DNA of 63,349 bases from a virus: positions 1 through 63,349 of the IMG/VR virus record IMGVR_UViG_3300020129_000380; one strand, written 5' to 3'. A program made the translations under genes and the position numbers. Numbering within the stretch: the stretch's first letter is position 1; each line of letters begins with the position of its first letter. A model generated the notes under the pieces. That model did no database searches. It was not told the origin of the DNA and saw only the letters and a program-made list of their open reading frames with translations. Shown piece by piece: positions 33,685-42,206 of the stretch.

Positions 33685-35865
33685 ATGTGGATTCTCCCGT
33701 TTCTTATTGCGTTCTTTACTCCCACTCCCGCTCACGCTGATCCCGTATCGCTAACCGCCGCAGCCATCGCTGCCGCTGAGTCAATAACCTGGGCCGACGT
33801 TGCCATTTTCGCTCTCAAAACCGTCGCCGCAATGGTCGTGTCTTCGGTCTTGAGCCGCGTCTTTGCCCCGCATCCGAAACAGCCCAACTTCGCCCAAGCT
33901 TCACAGGATTTCGGCGTCATGGTGCGGTCGAGCATCGAAACCCACAAAATCATATATGGCCAGGCGAAAGTCTCTGGTCCGCTGGTCGCCGTCGCAACGA
34001 CAGCCGACACAAATCAGTTCCTACACATGGTCATTGCCCTGGCCGGCCATGAAGTCTCGGAAATCGGCACGATTTACTTTGAAGACGTCCCGCTCAGCGT
34101 CAGCACAGACGGCTGGGTTACGAGCGGAGCCTACCCGAAAACCACTTCCTCAGTTGCCCAATCCATCTCATCCGCCTCCCGCACGGATGGCATAGTCACC
34201 GTCACCACCGGATCTTCGCATGGCTTCAGTGTTGGCGATCAAGTCGTCATCAAAGACCAAAGCGTGGCTTCTTTTAACGGCACGTTCATTATCCTCACCA
34301 CACCCAGCGGAACTACTTTCACCTACGCCACCGGCGGCGACAACGGCTCATCCACGGGCGGGACTGCGACAGATACAACGAACAATTCGGCTACAGACAG
34401 CTACGCCCGCATCAAAAAGTTCCTCGGCGCCGATGACCAGGCTGCGTCGACCGACCTCATCAACGAATTTCCCGGCTGGGATTCCGATCACACACTTTCG
34501 GGAATCGCCTACATCTACATCCGCCTCGAATATAACCGTGATATCTTCACGCAAGGCATTCCAAACGTAAGTGCCGTCGTCAAAGGAAAGAAAGTCTACG
34601 ATCCCCGTACAACCGGCTACGCATGGAGCGACAATGCCGCCCTTTGCATCCGGGATTACCTGACCAGCGATTACGGCTTTAATTGTGACTCAACCGAAAT
34701 CAATGATACCTATTTCACTTCCGCCGCTAACCATTGCGAGGAATCCGTCACCCTCACGACCGGCGGCTCGCAAGACCGTTATACCTGCAACGGCGTACTC
34801 GACACCGCATCCGCCCCAAGCGATAATCTCAATGCCCTCGTTGCCGCTCTGGCAGGAACCGTAACTTACGTTCAAGGCCAATTCCGCTGCCATGCCGGGG
34901 TTTATGACGCTACCGTGGGAGATATCACCACCGCCATGCTCGCCGGGGGAGTCAAGATCCAAGCGAGAACGACGCGCCAGCAACTTTTCAACGCTGTGCA
35001 GGGAACCTACACCGACCCGAACAAGAATTGGCAACCTACCGACTTCCCAGCGGTCACAAATGATACCTACACGGCACAAGACAATCAGCAAATCTTCAAA
35101 GACATCCAACTTCCTTTCACGAACCAGCCCGAAGCTGCCCAACGCATCGCCAAGGTTATTCTCGAACAAGCCCGCCAAGGAATCACCATCGAACTACCTC
35201 TGAAGCATTCGGCGTTGCCCTACGCCGTCTGGGATACCTTTACCTACACCGACCCGGTTTTGGGATGGGACCATAAAGTATTCCGCATCCGCAAACTCAG
35301 CACGACCGGGATAGGACCGATTACCATTTCTGCCCAGGAAGAAGCATCTACCGCGTATGATTGGGATTCCGGCGAAGCGACCACCATTGATTCCGCCCCC
35401 GATACCAACCTTCCAAATCCCTTCTCCGTAAATGTCCCCACCGGGGTTGCGTTCAACTCCCGTGTCATCAGCTCGACTGGCACCGACCAGATTTATGAAC
35501 TCGGCCTCGTCTGGGACAACCACGCCGATTTCTTCGTCTCTCAAGGGGGCAAATTCGAGGTGCAATTCAAGCTTTCCGCCGATTCCGACTGGAAGCCGTC
35601 TTTCGCCGTCGATGGCAACCTCATGTCCACCGATATCGCTGCGGCTTCCATCAACACCAGCTACGACATTCGCATACGAGCACGCAACAATCTCGGCGCC
35701 TCATCTGCATGGGTAACGATTCTCGGAGCAGTCGCAGGCTCATCCGGTGGCGTCGGGACGACCGCCGATTGGACAAATTGGACTAACGCCGTCGGCACAA
35801 CCGCCGATTGGGATAACTGGACGGATGCCGTTGGCACGTCAAATGATTGGGGATTCTTTACATGA
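33685..35865 (+). CDS. Tail tip/receptor protein (gpJ-like)
   Basis: 726 residues. N-terminus has a hydrophobic, signal-like start (MWILPFLIAFFTPTPAHADP), then AQASQDFGVMVRSSIETHK and IYGQAKVSGPLVA, hallmarks of tail-tip hub proteins. A 60-residue insertion (SVAQSISSASRTDGIVTVTT) is a surface beta domain. The C-terminus has a fibronectin-like domain and three WTNWT-type repeats (ADWTNWT, ADWDNWT, NDWGFF). It should bind the receptor and plug the tail. Confidence 0.85.
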   Translation: MWILPFLIAFFTPTPAHADPVSLTAAAIAAAESITWADVAIFALKTVAAMVVSSVLSRVFAPHPKQPNFAQASQDFGVMVRSSIETHKIIYGQAKVSGPLVAVATTADTNQFLHMVIALAGHEVSEIGTIYFEDVPLSVSTDGWVTSGAYPKTTSSVAQSISSASRTDGIVTVTTGSSHGFSVGDQVVIKDQSVASFNGTFIILTTPSGTTFTYATGGDNGSSTGGTATDTTNNSATDSYARIKKFLGADDQAASTDLINEFPGWDSDHTLSGIAYIYIRLEYNRDIFTQGIPNVSAVVKGKKVYDPRTTGYAWSDNAALCIRDYLTSDYGFNCDSTEINDTYFTSAANHCEESVTLTTGGSQDRYTCNGVLDTASAPSDNLNALVAALAGTVTYVQGQFRCHAGVYDATVGDITTAMLAGGVKIQARTTRQQLFNAVQGTYTDPNKNWQPTDFPAVTNDTYTAQDNQQIFKDIQLPFTNQPEAAQRIAKVILEQARQGITIELPLKHSALPYAVWDTFTYTDPVLGWDHKVFRIRKLSTTGIGPITISAQEEASTAYDWDSGEATTIDSAPDTNLPNPFSVNVPTGVAFNSRVISSTGTDQIYELGLVWDNHADFFVSQGGKFEVQFKLSADSDWKPSFAVDGNLMSTDIAAASINTSYDIRIRARNNLGASSAWVTILGAVAGSSGGVGTTADWTNWTNAVGTTADWDNWTDAVGTSNDWGFFT

Positions 35866-36842
35866 CGACAGCGACACAAACACAAATCCGCAGAGATACA
35901 GCGACCAATTTGACTGCCGCCACTCCCGCATCCGGAGAATTAGGTTACGACACCACGAACAAGCGTCTTGTCATCGGGGATGGATCTACCGCGGGTGGTA
36001 TCAAATGCACCATGGCCAAAGACCTGCAAAACCAAACATTCATCGCAGGAACCGTGGGCGGTACAGGCGATGTCATCACTTTGACGAATTCGCCCGCCAT
36101 CACCGCCTACGCTTCAAACCAGAAATTCAGCTTCAAAGCCGGGGCCTCAAATACGACGGCTGCCACCATAAACGTTGATGGACTCGGTGCGAAGAACATC
36201 AAGAAAATGCTCGACAATGCTCTTGCTTCTCTCGTCGCGAACGACATCATCAGCGGCGGCGAATATGAAATCATATACGATGGCACGCAGTTCCAAATAT
36301 TGGGCTTGCCCAACAAAACCCCTTCGGTCGGCGCACTGGTTTATCTCGGCACATTCACGGCCAGCGGCAGCGCAACCCTCGACATCACCAGTGCAATCTC
36401 GTCCACTTACAATGATTATAGACTCGTCCTCGACAATCTCTTACCAGCCAGTGTAGGCGTGAACCTTTTAATCCGGATGAGTTCCGACAACGGATCGAGC
36501 TTCGACAGTGCGGCACATTATGCCGCTGTTACCAGCGGTTTCGTTTCCAGTAGCTCCACTGCTACCATCAACAATCAAAACGGTGCCTCATCCATACGGG
36601 CCGTGACGACCATCGGATCGGGTTCTAAGGTGTCCGGAACTATCGATCTCTTTGCTGTGAACACCGCCACCTTCCAATCAGTTGACATAAATCTAGCTAT
36701 TACTGACGGCACTAACGCCACCGCTTCTAAGGGCGCGGGCATGTGGTCGAATTCCGCCGCTTACAACGCCGTGCAATTCCTCATGTCCAGCGGCAATATT
36801 ACATCTGGTAACGTCAAAATCTACGGCATTGCAAAAGCATGA
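35862..36842 (+). CDS. Tail fiber protein
   Basis: 326 residues from ATG 35862. N-terminal TQIRRDTATNLTAATPASGE and LGYDTTNKRLVIGDGSTAGG form the common peptide linking fibers to the tail tip. The rest is beta-rich with an insertion of Ser/Ala/Thr (FVSSSSTATINNQNGASS). Likely the host-range fiber. ATGA-coupled to the tip gene. Confidence 0.82.
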   Translation: MTTATQTQIRRDTATNLTAATPASGELGYDTTNKRLVIGDGSTAGGIKCTMAKDLQNQTFIAGTVGGTGDVITLTNSPAITAYASNQKFSFKAGASNTTAATINVDGLGAKNIKKMLDNALASLVANDIISGGEYEIIYDGTQFQILGLPNKTPSVGALVYLGTFTASGSATLDITSAISSTYNDYRLVLDNLLPASVGVNLLIRMSSDNGSSFDSAAHYAAVTSGFVSSSSTATINNQNGASSIRAVTTIGSGSKVSGTIDLFAVNTATFQSVDINLAITDGTNATASKGAGMWSNSAAYNAVQFLMSSGNITSGNVKIYGIAKA

Positions 36843-37069
36843 CGCCCAAACAAACCAAATACGCCTTTGCCACTCTTGATCGCCACAAGGAAGCCCTCGG
36901 CAAACACGGCCATGCCATCGGGGGCATCAAATCCCGAATGGGTGTTCTTAACACTTTCATTGACAATCATTCCCTCCGCCTTTCGGCCATGGAGTTCCGC
37001 CTTAAAGCACTTTTGCTTGCACCAGCTATAGCTTGTGTCATAATATTCATCGCTAACTATACGAGGTAG
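36839..37069 (+). CDS. Single-pass membrane protein, lysis region
   Basis: 76 residues. Basic helical N-terminus and one C-terminal hydrophobic helix (LLLAPAIACVIIFIA). Directly after the fiber and before other membrane proteins and endolysin. Possibly a holin partner. Function unproven. Confidence 0.6.
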   Translation: MTPKQTKYAFATLDRHKEALGKHGHAIGGIKSRMGVLNTFIDNHSLRLSAMEFRLKALLLAPAIACVIIFIANYTR

Positions 37070-37075
37070 CTCACA

Positions 37076-37438
37076 ATGAGTAAGGTGAAGTTCGATACCG
37101 GCATTGAAATGGAGCACAAAAACCGTTACTTCCGCTTCGTTCCCACCATTTCCACAGGCCATCTCACCATGGCCGCATCCGTCATCGTCGCTTCGACTCT
37201 CGCCTGGGCGCAACTTCGGAGCGACATTGCGAAGCTCGACAATGAAAACTCCAATCGGAAAGCCGAAATCCAAACCGTAACGGATAAACAGGATAAAGAC
37301 CGTGGTGAACTCTATCGCAAAATAACGGAAAGCCAGGCGACCATGCATGGCGAAATAAAAGACCTCGGCAGCACGATGGCGGCACGCTTCGACCGGCTGG
37401 AAGACAAGCTGGATCGAAAGGCGGATAAAAGGCCATGA
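37076..37438 (+). CDS. Membrane protein with coiled-coil tail, spanin- or holin-like
   Basis: 120 residues. One hydrophobic segment (about 29-46, LTMAASVIVASTLAWAQL) followed by a charged coiled coil (SDIAKLDNENSNRKAEIQTV). This is the layout of an inner-membrane i-spanin: short tail in the cytoplasm, helix, coiled coil in the periplasm. It precedes the endolysin in ATGA overlap. i-spanin is the best guess, but a holin accessory is possible. Confidence 0.55.
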   Translation: MSKVKFDTGIEMEHKNRYFRFVPTISTGHLTMAASVIVASTLAWAQLRSDIAKLDNENSNRKAEIQTVTDKQDKDRGELYRKITESQATMHGEIKDLGSTMAARFDRLEDKLDRKADKRP

Positions 37439-37875
37439 GCGACCGCGATATCACCCATCTCCATCCGGACCTACAACCGCTTTATACCCAGTGGCATGAT
37501 ATGTGTCATCGCCAATCCATTCCCGTCTTTATGGTTGAAGGCTTCCGCTCCATGGCACAACAGGCCCTGGATTACGCCGTTGGCAGGGACGAACACGGCA
37601 ACATCATCGGGAAAATCTTAACTAACGCCAAACCCGGCCAATCCCCACACAATTTTACGATCGATGGTAATCCGGCCAGCAAAGCCTTCGATTGGGCTAT
37701 TCTCAATCCTGATGGCTCAGTTAATTGGAACGCTAATTCCCCGCTTTGGAAAACCGCCGTCACCATCGGCAAGCTCCTCACCCTCAAGTGGGGTGGTGAT
37801 TTCAGCTGGAAGGATAACGACCATTTTGAACTTGAAAACAACCGCTTTGCACTTCAACCATGGAGAACACAATGA
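37435..37875 (+). CDS. M15-family peptidase endolysin (VanY/L-Ala-D-Glu type)
   Basis: 146 residues. VEGFRSMAQQALDYAVGRDE, then SPHNF and AFDWAIL (zinc ligands His and Asp) and DNDHFEL (His) match M15 D,D- or L,D-peptidases used as endolysins. No signal peptide, so release needs a holin. Sits in the middle of a chain of small membrane proteins. Confidence 0.88.
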   Translation: MSDRDITHLHPDLQPLYTQWHDMCHRQSIPVFMVEGFRSMAQQALDYAVGRDEHGNIIGKILTNAKPGQSPHNFTIDGNPASKAFDWAILNPDGSVNWNANSPLWKTAVTIGKLLTLKWGGDFSWKDNDHFELENNRFALQPWRTQ

Positions 37876-37955
37876 ACAGTTTCGTCAACGGATTTGCTAT
37901 GGGGCTAGGCTTCTGTCTCGCCTATTTGATTTTCCACCTCTTGCACCTTCTTTAG
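37872..37955 (+). CDS. 27-residue membrane peptide
   Basis: ATGA-coupled to the endolysin stop. Almost entirely one hydrophobic helix (GFAMGLGFCLAYLIFHLLHL). Could be a holin or pinholin-type peptide, but no family is recognised. Confidence 0.5.
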   Translation: MNSFVNGFAMGLGFCLAYLIFHLLHLL

Positions 37956-38040
37956 CTTGACTTAACTCCGGCAAAGGAGCATTTTATTTACAATGTTCAT
38001 CTTCATCAACAAACGGGAATTTGAAAGGATACTTGATATT

Positions 38041-38238
38041 ATGTCAAACTTCACCGACGCCATGACCGCCCTCCGTGCAAAACTCGATGCTCTCGGCACC
38101 CCCACCGATCCCGCCCACCTCGCCGCCATTGACAAGGCCGTTGCAGACCTGACCACGGCCGAAACCGCAGATGCCGCCAACATCAAGGACATTCAGGACG
38201 GCTTGGCAATCCTGACTGCCCCAACTCCGACCGCATAG
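38041..38238 (+). CDS. Small helical phage protein
   Basis: 65 residues from ATG 38041; an upstream ATG 37993 in frame has an AAAGGAG, so the start is uncertain. Ala/Thr/Asp-rich helices (MTALRAKLDALGTPTDPAHL). Similar proteins accompany lysis genes. Function unknown. Confidence 0.6.
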   Translation: MSNFTDAMTALRAKLDALGTPTDPAHLAAIDKAVADLTTAETADAANIKDIQDGLAILTAPTPTA

Positions 38239-38246
38239 GGGCATAT

Positions 38247-38582
38247 ATGAGCCTTAAACATCTCATTGCTGAAATCGAATCCGTCGTTGCCAAATGGAAA
38301 ACCGTCCCGGTCGTAGGCACCGTAGTCACAGACGTTGAGGAAGCTGGTGCCGCCACCATCAGTTACGTGAAAGCCCATGGCCTACAAGACCTGTATCAGC
38401 TTGCCATTATTGCCGTATCGGCACTAGCACCGGGCGCTTCATGGGCGGCCATGCTGGCTTCGCTCGAGGCACAGGCTCTGGCAGATGGCAAACAGCTTGT
38501 AAAAGGCGCTACGGCGGTTGTAGCAGCCCAGGCTCAAGCAGACCTTATTGCAGCGGGCAAATTACTGCCCCCGGTAGCCTGA
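38247..38582 (+). CDS. Ala-rich helical protein in lysis region
   Basis: 111 residues with amphipathic and hydrophobic helices (LYQLAIIAVSALAPGASWAA) and an Ala-rich end (VVAAQAQADLIAAGKLLPPV). Comparable small proteins occur next to holins. No clear family. Confidence 0.55.
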   Translation: MSLKHLIAEIESVVAKWKTVPVVGTVVTDVEEAGAATISYVKAHGLQDLYQLAIIAVSALAPGASWAAMLASLEAQALADGKQLVKGATAVVAAQAQADLIAAGKLLPPVA

Positions 38583-38583
38583 T

Positions 38584-38760
38584 ATGCCACTCTGGGGAGC
38601 ATTACGTGGCAAAAAGACATATCTTGTTACCGCTATCGGCATTCTCGGCGCCATCGCAGCCTACCTCACGGGAGACATGACCCCACAACAAGCTTTTCAA
38701 ACCATCATGCCCCTTCTCGCGGCAGCCGCATTGAAACATGGCCAGGCTAATCCTCAGTAG
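38584..38760 (+). CDS. Holin-like small membrane protein
   Basis: 58 residues. Two hydrophobic segments (TYLVTAIGILGAIAAYLTGD and MPLLAAAALKHG) after a short basic N-terminus, the pattern of small phage holin-type proteins. Starts one base after the previous stop and overlaps the lipoprotein frame downstream by 23 bases. Confidence 0.6.
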   Translation: MPLWGALRGKKTYLVTAIGILGAIAAYLTGDMTPQQAFQTIMPLLAAAALKHGQANPQ

Positions 38761-38860
38761 CCTTCTTTTCCTCACGGGCTGTTCATCGCCCTGCCATTCC
38801 CTATACGACGACATTCTCCAAGCCGAAAAGGCGGGTTGCCAATGCGAGCAATCCCGCTAA
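38738..38860 (+). CDS. Tiny lipoprotein (o-spanin/Rz1-like)
   Basis: 40 residues. Lipobox LLFLTGC (Cys at residue 15) after a short signal. Only about 25 mature residues, with three more Cys. Size and position suit an outer-membrane o-spanin. Overlaps its neighbours in different frames. Confidence 0.6.
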   Translation: MARLILSSLLFLTGCSSPCHSLYDDILQAEKAGCQCEQSR

Positions 38861-38946
38861 TCCTTCTTCTTTGCGGTTGTCAGGCATTATGCCCAGACGA
38901 TGACCCAGGGTATGTATGCCTGAACCTCACATTCCCCATCGGATAA
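38842..38946 (+). CDS. Second tiny Cys-rich secreted peptide (lipoprotein-like)
   Basis: 34 residues starting inside the end of the preceding lipoprotein gene. LILLLCGC is lipobox-like but lacks the usual small residue order, so lipidation is uncertain. Mature part is acidic with two further Cys residues. Confidence 0.45.
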   Translation: MRAIPLILLLCGCQALCPDDDPGYVCLNLTFPIG

Positions 38947-39086
38947 CATCCCTCCAACGCATCCTCCAGGAACGCCGCAAGGATTGGCAATTCAATCCGG
39001 GGCCGGAGATTACCTTCGGGGCAATCATGACATTGACCGCGTTGTATGCCATTATCGGTGCCATGGCGGCAATCGCAATCCAGTAA
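38916..39086 (+). CDS. 56-residue membrane protein
   Basis: Starts inside the end of the previous tiny gene. Amphipathic N-terminus (RITSLQRILQERRKDWQF) and one hydrophobic C-terminal helix (FGAIMTLTALYAIIGAMAAI). Might work with the spanin-like peptides or as a holin. Confidence 0.5.
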   Translation: MPEPHIPHRITSLQRILQERRKDWQFNPGPEITFGAIMTLTALYAIIGAMAAIAIQ

Positions 39087-39115
39087 TTCCCCCTCCCTCC
39101 CCACTCAAACCGCTC

Positions 39116-39454
39116 ATGCTGTGCGTGCTCGCCCTCGCTACATCAGGCTCGGTCGGGGGCGGCTATTTTATCGCGGAGTACCGCGATGCCGCCAAATACC
39201 CCGACCGACCCCGATTCCGCGACGGCTGCGCAAGACAGACAGGGAATTTCTTGCCAACTCCAAAAAAGCATGGCAAATTCACGCCCATGCCATTCGTGCC
39301 TTTATCGCCTGAAGAGAAAAAGCTCTTTCCCCCATTGTGCCCATCGCCAGAGCACAACCCGCCGGGCATGATTGTCATTACCGAGCCAATCAAATACCGT
39401 TGCCCGAAGTGCGGTCAAGAATCAATCTTGTTGCCATCCTCGATTACCGCATGA
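39116..39454 (+). CDS. Membrane-anchored zinc-ribbon-like protein
   Basis: 112 residues from ATG 39116; the open frame reaches 38984. N-terminal hydrophobic segment (MLCVLALATSGSVGGGYFIA) then a polar region and a single CPKC motif (KYRCPKCGQES). Function unknown. Confidence 0.5.
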   Translation: MLCVLALATSGSVGGGYFIAEYRDAAKYPDRPRFRDGCARQTGNFLPTPKKHGKFTPMPFVPLSPEEKKLFPPLCPSPEHNPPGMIVITEPIKYRCPKCGQESILLPSSITA

Positions 39455-39849
39455 AACAGCCCCTCTGGTATCGCCTCTACGAAGACCCGGCCACAAAAGC
39501 CGTTTACCAAGCCGTTGCCCGCATGGTGGGATACAACGGCATTAGCATGCAGGAAGCATCGGAGAAGGCCCATCACCTCGCCGGCAGCAAAGACCCCCGC
39601 TTCACCCACAAAGCCATTCAAGACGCTGCGGATGAATTGACGGGTCGCAAACCCGGCGTCAAGATTGAACGGCTCGAATTGACACCCGAGGCCCGCAAGG
39701 CATGTTGGCAGTTGCTCGGATTTCCACCAGGGCACGCGAATTACAAACCAAAGCCGGAGGAGCGGGGCGCAGAAAATGGCACCGGGGCGCACGAAACCGG
39801 GGCGGGCCACGCCGCGAAGCTGAAGAAGCCGAGGGGGAGGAGTAGGTAA
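39451..39849 (+). CDS. Hypothetical protein, end of late operon
   Basis: 132 residues from ATG 39451 (ATGA overlap); upstream extension to 39337 is rejected. Helical N-terminal half (YEDPATKAVYQAVARMVGYN), then a basic tail rich in Gly, Lys and Arg. No family recognised. Confidence 0.6.
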   Translation: MKQPLWYRLYEDPATKAVYQAVARMVGYNGISMQEASEKAHHLAGSKDPRFTHKAIQDAADELTGRKPGVKIERLELTPEARKACWQLLGFPPGHANYKPKPEERGAENGTGAHETGAGHAAKLKKPRGRSR

Positions 39850-40032
39850 TCAGCCTGCATTCAGCGAAGATAAATGCCCTTCCACATCCTTTTCTTTCCA
39901 GCGGATCAACTTCCGATTGAAACGGATCGGCTTAGGAAATTCCTTACGTTGAACCATCCTATCGAGCGTCCTTTTATCCACACCTAGCATTGTGGCGACT
40001 TGCTCGCGGGTCAATAATTGCTGCTCAGACAT
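39850..40032 (-). CDS. AlpA/HTH_17-like DNA-binding protein
   Basis: 60 residues. LLTREQVATMLGVDKRTLDR and KEFPKPIRFNRKLIRWKEKD are the two halves of an AlpA-type winged helix, used by phage excisionases and small activators. It is last in the TerD-DUF475 operon; an 8-base overlap with that gene. Could be a second excisionase or a regulator of this operon. Confidence 0.78.
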   Translation of the reverse strand: MSEQQLLTREQVATMLGVDKRTLDRMVQRKEFPKPIRFNRKLIRWKEKDVEGHLSSLNAG

Positions 40033-40936
40033 GGCGATGCCTTATGGACGATATGAGGGATAACGCAATACACGACAGCCCAATCATGCCGGTAATCGGC
40101 TCCGGAACTGGATAAAAGATGTTGGCGAGCATGATAACCGCCAAAGCTCCGATTCCATAATGTGCCCCGTGTTCAAGGTAAATATACTCTTTCAGCGTCC
40201 CGCCCCGGACAAGATACAGCGTTAGTGACCGGATGACAAAAGCACCCATCCCAAGGCCGATCATAATCAGAACGATATTCGTGGTCAGGGCGAAAGCTCC
40301 GATCACCCCATCGAGCGAGCAGCTTGCGTCCAGCACTTCGAGATAGAGAAGCCCCATCAGGCCGCGTTTGTTCTCGCATCCGCCGTCGGTATCGAAAAGG
40401 CCAGTAAAAGCCTCAATCAGCATATATGTGCCAATGCCAAGCAAACCTGACAGCAGGCAAGTCATTCGCCCTTGAAGCGTGGGAATGAAATATTGAATGC
40501 CAACGAGGACAGCTCCGGCAACGATAATTTCCACCCCCTTAAGTAGCCCAAGCGTGGATAGGCGGCTTTCGATCCAATGCAGCCAATGGGTTTCGCGTTC
40601 GTTATCGAACCAAAAGCTCAGGAATACCATCAAAAGGAATATTCCGCCGAAGGTCGAGACGTTGATTCTGGATTCTTCCAAATGTCGGCCATATTCTTCT
40701 GGCGAGTTAAGTGCCATATTGATGACATCGATCACCGGTAGCGAAGCGGCAATTGTGACGATCAAGACCGGGAATACCAAACGCATACCGAATACAGCGA
40801 TCACAATGCCCCAGGTTAGGAATCGACGTTGCCATTTCGCGGACATGCCCTGTAAAATTTTGGCATTGAGAACAGCGTTGTCGAATGAAAGCGATACCTC
40901 CATGAAAGCCAGAAGGATAAGGGTGAAGACGATCAT
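40025..40936 (-). CDS. DUF475/TerC-like integral membrane protein
   Basis: 303 residues from ATG 40936 (ATGA with the peptide upstream). About nine membrane helices. FMEVSLSFDNAVLNAKIL and LEVLDASCSLDGVIGAFALT carry the paired acidic helices of the TerC superfamily, with the length of DUF475 proteins encoded in ter operons. These proteins are tied to metal handling and to tellurite, phage and colicin resistance. Together with TerD it forms a stress cassette on the phage. Confidence 0.85.
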   Translation of the reverse strand: MIVFTLILLAFMEVSLSFDNAVLNAKILQGMSAKWQRRFLTWGIVIAVFGMRLVFPVLIVTIAASLPVIDVINMALNSPEEYGRHLEESRINVSTFGGIFLLMVFLSFWFDNERETHWLHWIESRLSTLGLLKGVEIIVAGAVLVGIQYFIPTLQGRMTCLLSGLLGIGTYMLIEAFTGLFDTDGGCENKRGLMGLLYLEVLDASCSLDGVIGAFALTTNIVLIMIGLGMGAFVIRSLTLYLVRGGTLKEYIYLEHGAHYGIGALAVIMLANIFYPVPEPITGMIGLSCIALSLISSIRHRHV

Positions 40937-41019
40937 TTTCCCCACCACCGAACGAACCTGATGGCTTGATAAAGCAAGAAGCAAACCCCCAGGAATATGA
41001 GTAAATCCAACATAATCAT
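40933..41019 (-). CDS. 28-residue membrane peptide
   Basis: ATGA-coupled on both sides. One hydrophobic helix (LDLLIFLGVCFLLYQAI) and a basic Trp-rich tail (RFVRWWGK). Possibly a small subunit for the DUF475 protein. Confidence 0.55.
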   Translation of the reverse strand: MIMLDLLIFLGVCFLLYQAIRFVRWWGK

Positions 41020-41240
41020 CGGCGGCACTCCCCACCAACAGCCGACAAGGGAAGGCACGACAGCCCCCCTTGCTTGCTATCAGCGTCGAGAAAGCATACC
41101 GCCTCGTAACCGCCGGGCTTGCACACTGCGTATACGCCCGTCAGCGTCACCATACGTTTGAAGCCGCCCGCCCCCATCATGCCCCAGGTGCCGAAAATGA
41201 TGACGAGCACGACAAGACTTAAGGACGCCCAAAGCTTCAT
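41016..41240 (-). CDS. Small exported or membrane protein
   Basis: 74 residues from ATG 41240 (ATGA overlap). N-terminal hydrophobic segment (LWASLSLVVLVIIFGTWG), then a Cys-containing polar domain. Part of the TerD operon. Function unknown. Confidence 0.6.
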   Translation of the reverse strand: MKLWASLSLVVLVIIFGTWGMMGAGGFKRMVTLTGVYAVCKPGGYEAVCFLDADSKQGGLSCLPLSAVGGECRR

Positions 41241-41443
41241 AAACCCGCCGATACCCGTTCTGCCCATTTAACGAGCTTCGGAGCGTACTCTGATATGGTG
41301 TTTTTGACGAATTGATCACGGGTTATAATCATAATCGTGCCGAGGGCGATAATCTCACCACGAGTAGCAAATACTGCCGCCAGAATGACGAATACGCCAA
41401 ACCAGAAGCTCATTTGCATCATTTGCTTAACTAGGTATTTCAT
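41237..41443 (-). CDS. Small membrane protein
   Basis: 68 residues with one long hydrophobic helix (FWFGVFVILAAVFATRG) and a second weaker one (IIALGTIMIIT), then a helical tail (YAPKLVKWAERV). ATGA with the next gene. Second gene of the TerD operon. Confidence 0.6.
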   Translation of the reverse strand: MKYLVKQMMQMSFWFGVFVILAAVFATRGEIIALGTIMIITRDQFVKNTISEYAPKLVKWAERVSAGL

Positions 41444-41467
41444 GGAACCTCCTTGTTTGCTGAGAAA

Positions 41468-41493
41468 GACGGCCCGCAGCGAACCACGGGCCG
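41468..41493 (-). terminator. Hairpin after terD (weak terminator or processing site)
   Basis: Perfect dyad ACGGCCCG (41468-41475) and CGGGCCGT (41486-41493), 10-base loop. In the leftward direction it is followed by TCTTTCTC, a poor U-run. It likely lowers expression of the membrane-protein genes relative to terD. Confidence 0.55.
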
Positions 41494-41500
41494 TAACCAG

Positions 41501-42085
41501 TTATGCCGCAGCCTGAAGGCCGAAACGGTTGGCAAAGCCACCCAGTTCCGATGCGTCGGCATCGCCAATAGCGATGAAGTTCCAATCGATACCATCCCGC
41601 TTCAGCTTGCCGAGAACGAACGATTCATGGCTGCTGTCGGTATCGCTGATCTTGTAATTGGCCAGCTCTTGCTGATTCTCTGCGTTGACAATGCGAATGA
41701 AGGCATTGTCGAGATCGCGAAGGCTCTGGCCTTTGGCTTTGCCCTGGTAGATTGAAGCCACGAACACGATTTCATTCACGTCCGCCGGAACAGTCGAGAG
41801 ATTGACATCAATCACCTCATCGTCGCCCTCGCCTTCGCCGGTCAAATTGTCGCCACGGCTGGCCACCGACCCGCAATCAGAAGCCTTGTGGTTGAAATAG
41901 ACGAAATTGCCCTTGTTCTTGAGCTTGCCATTCGCATCGAGCAAGAAAGCCGCCAGGTCTAAATCCATGGTGGCGCCTTGTTTCTTCATGTCCCATCCGG
42001 CACCCGCAAAGACTTTCTTCAGGCCGGGAGCCTTTTTGGTCAGCGAAACGGTTTCGCCTTTCGTCATTGATACAACGTCGGTCAT
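41501..42085 (-). CDS. terD: TerD-family stress protein
   Basis: 194 residues, the usual length. MDLDLAAFLLDANGKLKN, GDNLTGEGEGDDEVIDVNLS and ISDTDSSHESFVLGKLKRDG are typical of the calcium-binding TerD/TerE family, with the acidic ligand clusters intact. TerD proteins take part in tellurite resistance and in resistance to phage and colicins. Own promoter region upstream. First gene of a six-gene leftward operon. Confidence 0.92.
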   Translation of the reverse strand: MTDVVSMTKGETVSLTKKAPGLKKVFAGAGWDMKKQGATMDLDLAAFLLDANGKLKNKGNFVYFNHKASDCGSVASRGDNLTGEGEGDDEVIDVNLSTVPADVNEIVFVASIYQGKAKGQSLRDLDNAFIRIVNAENQQELANYKISDTDSSHESFVLGKLKRDGIDWNFIAIGDADASELGGFANRFGLQAAA

Positions 42086-42170
42086 AATATATACTCCTTA
42101 GTTGGTTGAGATTGAAATGTATCGGATGTCACCCGATACGGTACGTAAGTACACCATTGTCGCCCAATGT
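42086..42170 (-). promoter_or_regulatory. terD promoter with dyad operator
   Basis: Reading leftward, TTGACA (42172-42167) and TACTTA 16 bases on look like a sigma70 promoter. Just downstream is a perfect dyad GTATCGG-N7-CCGATAC (42119-42139), a likely repressor site. An AGGAG ribosome site precedes ATG 42085. Confidence 0.55.
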
Positions 42171-42173
42171 CAA

Positions 42174-42206
42174 CAAAAAAACCCTCCGGCCAAAAACTGG
42201 AGGGTA
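42174..42206 (-). terminator. Rho-independent terminator, leftward
   Basis: Stem ACCCTCC (42181-42187) and GGAGGGT (42199-42205) with an 11-base loop; read leftward it is followed by seven Us. It stops transcripts arriving from the integrase side before the terD promoter. Confidence 0.75.
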
